Positions 5,405-9,160 of a DNA stretch of 9,160 nt are shown in pieces. Source of the stretch: Betaproteobacteria bacterium UBA5582 (GTDB taxonomy: Bacteria > Pseudomonadota > Gammaproteobacteria > Burkholderiales > Rhodocyclaceae); the NCBI GenBank assembly GCA_002425245.1, contig DILW01000067.1, positions 1-9,160 of the forward strand, read 5' to 3'. Position numbers and translations under genes: made by a program. Under the pieces are notes generated by a model. It had not been told where the DNA came from. It saw only the letters and a list, made by a program, of their open reading frames with translations, and searched no databases. How positions within the stretch are numbered: position 1 is the first letter of the stretch; every line of letters starts with the position of its first letter.

Positions 5405-7758
5405 CCCAGTCGCCTGAACCAGCCGTTGGTCCGCTGCAGAGGTATGCCCGCGCCATCCGCAAAACCGTTTTCTGGTACGTGGCTTTCGGGGCTGCCTGGA
5501 TCTTGTTCAGTGACCTTGCCGTCAGCTGGCTGATTCCGGACGTCGAGGAACGAACCCTGTTCAACCTGCTCAAGGGCTGGCTGTTCATCGCCATCACCGC
5601 TGCCTTCTTGCTGCTGCTGATGCGCCGGCACTTTGGCAGGCTTGCCGAGGCCCATGCCGAACTGCAGGTCGCCGAGGCCAACGAGCACAGCATGCTGCAG
5701 GCACTCAAGGAAGAAAGCGAGGCGCTCACCCGCTACGCGGTGGCCTTCCAGGCCGCGCCGGTAGCCGCCTGCATCACCCGGCTGGAGGATGGACGCCTGG
5801 TCGACGTCAATGAGCGCATGCTTGAGGAATACCAGTGGGAGCGCGAGCAGTTGCTCGGCAAGACGACACTGGAAGCCGGTCTTTGGGAGAACCCGGAAGA
5901 CCGGAAACGGATGCAGGAAATCCTGATGCGTGACGGCAGGATCGTCAATTTTGAAAGCGTTGGCCGCGGTGCCAGCGGCCAGAGACGCGACATCAGCATT
6001 TCTGCCGAAGTCATCCATTTCGACGGCACACGCTACCTGATCGTCTTCATCGCCAACATAACCCAACGTCTGGCCGACCAGCGTGCGCTGATCGAACGCG
6101 AGGAAAAACAGCGCCAGGCGAACCAGGAACTGGAACGTTACCGGCTGCACCTGGAAGAACTGGTCGCCGAACGCACGCGCGAACTGGCCAGTGCCCGCGA
6201 TGCGGCCGAGGAAGCCAACCGGGCAAAGAGCGCCTTCCTGGCCAACATGAGTCACGAGATCCGCACGCCGATGAACGCGATCATCGGCCTCACCCACCTG
6301 TGCACCCGGCAAACCAGCGATTCCGGCCTGCTCGACCGCCTGGGCAAGGTGCAGGACGCCGCCCACCACCTGCTGGCGATCATCAACCAGATTCTCGACA
6401 TTTCCAAGATCGAGGCCGGCAAGCTGATCCTCGCCCCCAACGACTTCCGGCTGCAGCAGATCATCGAGAACACCTCGGCGCTGATCGTCGACCGGGTACG
6501 CTCGCGCGGCCTGCAGTTCTCCATCCGGATCGACCCGGCACTGCCCGAAGTCCTGCACGGCGACCCCCTGCGCCTCGGCCAGATCATGCTCAATTTCCTC
6601 ACCAATGCCGCCAAGTTCACCGAGCACGGCAGCATCGCCATCGACGTCGACCTGCTGACCCACGACGACAGCGGCTTGCTGGTCCGCTTCGCCGTTCGCG
6701 ATACCGGCATCGGTATTCCCCCCGAACAACAGCAACGCCTGTTCGAGGCCTTCGAACAAGCCGACGATTCGACCACCCGGCGCTATGGCGGCACCGGCCT
6801 GGGCCTGGCCATCGCCCGCCACCTGGCAGAGTTGATGGGCGGCGAAACCGGGGTGGACAGCACGCCAGGCGTCGGCAGTACTTTCTGGTTCACCGCCCGG
6901 CTGCAGGTTGGCAACACCCCGGCAAGCGGTGCACCGAGCAGCACGGCAACGGCGGAGACGCACTTGCGTCAGCTGCGGCAGGCACCGCACATCCTGCTGG
7001 TCGAGGACAATCCCATCAACCAGGAGGTTGCCCGCGAACTGCTTGAGGATGTCGGTTTCACCATCGATGTCGCCGCCAATGGCATCGAAGCCATCGAGCT
7101 CTCGCTGGCCGGAAACTACGACCTGATCCTGATGGACATGCAGATGCCGATCATGGACGGTCTGGAAGCCACGCGCCGGCTGCGCGCCGATGGCTGCATC
7201 ACGCCGATCCTGGCGATGACCGCCAATGCCTTCGGCGAAGATCGCAAGCGCTGCATTGACGCAGGAATGAACGACCACATCGCCAAGCCGGTCAACCCGG
7301 ACAACCTTTATGCCTCGATCGCCAAGTGGTTGCCCGAACAGAACTGCGCCCCTCAGGCACCGGCAATATCGACTGCCGAGCTGGAACGGGCCCGACTGGC
7401 GGCCGCCAGCTGGGTGGACATGGATCAGGCCATGCGTGCCGTGCGCGACAACCTCGACAGCTACCAGCGGCTGCTGCACAGCTTCGTCCAGGGCCACGGC
7501 GACGACGGACAAATCCTTGCCGCAGCTCGTCGGGACAATCACCAGGCGGCTAGAGAACTGGCACACAACCTCAAGGGCGTTGCCGGCACGCTCGGACTCA
7601 AGCACATTCACGCTGCCGCCTGCGCCCTGAATGACGCCCTGCGCCCCAACGCCGCACCAGTCGATACCGCACCGTTGTTCGACGGACTCGCCGAGGCCCT
7701 GCACAGCACCCTCGAAGGCATCCGGCATTACCTCCAGGCCAATCCGCCCGCTCCATGA
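5401..7758 (+). CDS. Membrane hybrid histidine kinase: 2TM-PAS-HisKA-HATPase-REC-HPt
   Basis: A 785-residue tripartite sensor kinase. Two membrane helices (about 23-45 and 53-74) enclose only a short periplasmic loop, so sensing is probably by the membrane module or the cytosolic PAS domain (about 112-225). A coiled coil (about 226-276) leads to HisKA with phospho-acceptor H285 in SHEIRTPMN. The ATPase domain has N402 in the N box, DTGIGIP from D434 and GGTGLGL at 463-469. A receiver domain follows (E535/D536, phospho-acceptor D579 in LMDMQMPIMDG, T607, K629), then a C-terminal HPt domain with H722 in AHNLKGVAG. All residues for a His-Asp-His relay are present; the final Asp would be in a separate regulator, most simply D62 of the adjacent HD-GYP protein. 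The start overlaps the upstream stop and has no Shine-Dalgarno, so translation is probably coupled. Its own stop overlaps the next kinase (ATGA at 7755-7758). The ligand is unknown. Confidence 0.95.
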   Translation: MTQSPEPAVGPLQRYARAIRKTVFWYVAFGAAWILFSDLAVSWLIPDVEERTLFNLLKGWLFIAITAAFLLLLMRRHFGRLAEAHAELQVAEANEHSMLQALKEESEALTRYAVAFQAAPVAACITRLEDGRLVDVNERMLEEYQWEREQLLGKTTLEAGLWENPEDRKRMQEILMRDGRIVNFESVGRGASGQRRDISISAEVIHFDGTRYLIVFIANITQRLADQRALIEREEKQRQANQELERYRLHLEELVAERTRELASARDAAEEANRAKSAFLANMSHEIRTPMNAIIGLTHLCTRQTSDSGLLDRLGKVQDAAHHLLAIINQILDISKIEAGKLILAPNDFRLQQIIENTSALIVDRVRSRGLQFSIRIDPALPEVLHGDPLRLGQIMLNFLTNAAKFTEHGSIAIDVDLLTHDDSGLLVRFAVRDTGIGIPPEQQQRLFEAFEQADDSTTRRYGGTGLGLAIARHLAELMGGETGVDSTPGVGSTFWFTARLQVGNTPASGAPSSTATAETHLRQLRQAPHILLVEDNPINQEVARELLEDVGFTIDVAANGIEAIELSLAGNYDLILMDMQMPIMDGLEATRRLRADGCITPILAMTANAFGEDRKRCIDAGMNDHIAKPVNPDNLYASIAKWLPEQNCAPQAPAISTAELERARLAAASWVDMDQAMRAVRDNLDSYQRLLHSFVQGHGDDGQILAAARRDNHQAARELAHNLKGVAGTLGLKHIHAAACALNDALRPNAAPVDTAPLFDGLAEALHSTLEGIRHYLQANPPAP

Positions 7759-9160
7759 ACTACCGGGACATCCAGCTCGAATTCGCCCTGGCAGCTGCTG
7801 CTGCCGGCACCTGGGAGTACCACCCGGAGAACGACCGTTTCGTCTGCGGCGACCGCCTGCACGCCCTTTTCGGCGAATCGCCGCAAGCCTTGCCGGCAAC
7901 GCTGGCACAGTGGCGCAAACGGATTCATCCCGACGACCGGCCCAGCCACGAAAGAGCCGTCGCCGCCCTGCTCGCCGGTGAAATCGGACAATCCCGCCTG
8001 GAATACCGCATCAGCCATGCCATCGGCTGGTTATCGGTCGAGGAGCACAGCAGCGTGTGCGAACGCGCGGCCGACGGCCGGGCAACAATGCTCTGCGGCA
8101 TACTGGCCGATGTCAGCCGGCGTGACCAGCTTGAGCTGAGCCGCCGCTATCGCGAGGAACTCGAACAGCTGGTTGCGCAGCGCACGGACCAGTTGCAACG
8201 GGCCAAGGAAGAGGCGGAATCCGCCAGTCGGGCAAAGAGCAGTTTCCTGGCCAACATGAGCCACGAAATCCGCACGCCGATGAACGCCATCCTCGGGCTC
8301 ACCCATCTGCTCCAGCGCGATCACGATGACGAAAGGCTGGGCCGCATTGCCGATGCCGCCAACCAGTTGATGCAACTGCTCAACGACATCCTCGACCTGT
8401 CGCGCCTGGAAGCTGGCAACCTGAACCCCAGCCGGCTCGAATTCGCGGTGGCCGACCTGCTCGAAGAATCCAGCCAGCCCCATGCCGAACGGGCACGCGG
8501 CAAGGGGCTGGAATTCAGCTTGCGGATCGCCCCGGAGGTCCCCGGGCAACTTGCTGGCGACCCCGGTCACATCAAACAGATACTGCAGCAGCTCTTGTCC
8601 AACGCGGTCAAATTCACCGATTGCGGCAGCATCGCCCTGGCGGCCGACATCGTCTCCGCTGGCGACGACGGGCTGGAGCTGCAATTGGCGGTGCGTGACA
8701 CCGGCATCGGCATTCCCCGGGAACTGCAAGCGCGTTTGTTCAATCCCTTCACCCAGATTGACAGCTCGACTACCCGCCGGCATGGCGGCGTCGGGCTGGG
8801 GCTGGTCATCTGCCGGCGCCTGGCCGAGCTGATGGGCGGCAGCGTCGGGGTCAACAGCACCCCGGGCGAGGGTAGCGAATTCTGGGTCAGACTGAAGCTC
8901 GGCCGCGTCGGCGGCAGCGTCGGCGCGGTGGCGCCCCCCGTTGCCGGTGACGACGAAGCCAGCCAGATGGCCCGGCTGGCACGCATTCCCGGCCTGGATT
9001 TCAAGGCCGGGCTGCATGCGGTGCGCGGCAAACTGGGCATTTACCGCCGGTTGCTCGACACCCTGGCCGACACCCATGTCGGCGATTTCGAACGCATGCG
9101 CCAACTGCTCGCTGCGGGCGAACGCGAGGAAGCCCGCCGGCTCGCCCCCCCCCCCCCCCC
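7755..9160 (+). CDS. Soluble PAS histidine kinase with a direct C-terminal HPt segment (3' partial)
   Basis: The frame is open from the ATG at 7755 to the window end (468 codons, the last four all Pro from the poly-C run). There is no signal peptide or membrane segment, so the protein is cytosolic. A PAS domain (about 5-118, with the PAS_3-like WRKRIHPDDR) is followed by a coiled coil (about 125-160). HisKA has H170 in SHEIRTPMN. The ATPase domain has N283, DTGIGIP from D315 and GGVGLGL at 344-350. After a short Gly/Ala/Val linker (about 382-402) comes a segment typical of HPt domains (ARIPGLDFKAGLHAVRG, then EEARRLA at the end). No REC lies between ATPase and HPt, unlike the upstream kinase. 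In HPt domains the phospho-His follows RRLA directly, so it should be residue 465, exactly where the poly-C begins. The kinase core is a close paralogue of the preceding gene. The start has no Shine-Dalgarno and overlaps the previous stop. Confidence 0.9.
   Translation, partial: MNYRDIQLEFALAAAAAGTWEYHPENDRFVCGDRLHALFGESPQALPATLAQWRKRIHPDDRPSHERAVAALLAGEIGQSRLEYRISHAIGWLSVEEHSSVCERAADGRATMLCGILADVSRRDQLELSRRYREELEQLVAQRTDQLQRAKEEAESASRAKSSFLANMSHEIRTPMNAILGLTHLLQRDHDDERLGRIADAANQLMQLLNDILDLSRLEAGNLNPSRLEFAVADLLEESSQPHAERARGKGLEFSLRIAPEVPGQLAGDPGHIKQILQQLLSNAVKFTDCGSIALAADIVSAGDDGLELQLAVRDTGIGIPRELQARLFNPFTQIDSSTTRRHGGVGLGLVICRRLAELMGGSVGVNSTPGEGSEFWVRLKLGRVGGSVGAVAPPVAGDDEASQMARLARIPGLDFKAGLHAVRGKLGIYRRLLDTLADTHVGDFERMRQLLAAGEREEARRLAPPPP
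9145..9160. other. Poly-C tract at the window end, probable assembly artefact
   Basis: Sixteen consecutive C end the window. In frame they encode Pro where an HPt domain should have its His and following Lys/Gly residues. The abrupt loss of conserved coding sequence at the very edge suggests low-quality read ends (a G run on the opposite strand) rather than real DNA. Confidence 0.8.

Noticed and set aside
5392..7908. A very long open frame (838 codons) on the minus strand opposite the hybrid kinase.
   Set aside because: It mirrors the GC-rich third positions of the kinase gene, has low-complexity Gln/Gly/Val/Asp-rich composition and no recognisable domain. The plus-strand kinase has every expected motif.
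8031..9104. A 357-codon open frame on the minus strand opposite the second kinase.
   Set aside because: Same shadow effect; the plus-strand frame encodes a complete PAS-HisKA-HATPase series.
9145..9160. The poly-C tract as a phase-variation contingency repeat.
   Set aside because: It replaces conserved HPt residues, sits at the extreme end of the sequence and has no flanking sequence on one side; an assembly artefact is simpler.
1..9160. Search for tRNA or rRNA genes, CRISPR arrays, insertion sequences, toxin-antitoxin pairs or defence genes.
   Set aside because: No repeat arrays, terminal inverted repeats, transposase motifs or RNA-gene-like stretches were seen; gaps between genes are at most 68 nt.

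Overview
The window looks like a chromosomal stretch from a high-GC betaproteobacterium, most likely of the Rhodocyclales (Dechloromonas/Azonexus-like). This is inferred from protein character, GC-rich codon use and the orn/M48/rsgA gene neighbourhood, not from any database search. It is almost entirely coding. No RNA genes, insertion sequences, CRISPR arrays or phage genes were seen. The window appears to end at a contig edge, because the last 16 bases are pure C and break a recognisable protein domain.

Left part (1-1748): the 3' part of a polytopic membrane glycosyltransferase of the ArnT/GT39 type reads rightwards. It converges on, and overlaps by 17 nt, the oligoribonuclease gene orn on the minus strand.

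Middle (1805-4232): a tightly packed rightward operon divergent from orn. It holds a Ste24-like M48 membrane metalloprotease, a small periplasmic c-type cytochrome and the ribosome-assembly GTPase gene rsgA. Stop and start codons overlap at both junctions (ATGA, then TGATG).

Right part (4301-9160): after a 68-nt gap with a candidate promoter and an inverted repeat comes a second packed operon of signalling genes. Its members are a REC-HD-GYP response regulator (predicted c-di-GMP phosphodiesterase), a membrane hybrid histidine kinase (PAS-HisKA-HATPase-REC-HPt) and a second, soluble PAS histidine kinase that runs off the end. Both junctions are ATGA overlaps. The second kinase has no REC after its ATPase domain and goes straight into what looks like an HPt domain. 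The likely reading is a multistep phosphorelay that controls c-di-GMP breakdown, comparable in domain logic to RpfC/RpfG but with different sensor inputs. Orn, at the other end of the window, degrades pGpG, the linear intermediate of c-di-GMP breakdown, so the two functions may connect metabolically.

Most of the window is ordinary housekeeping plus two-component signalling. The phosphorelay operon is the most interesting part, and nothing here clearly points to a wholly unknown system.
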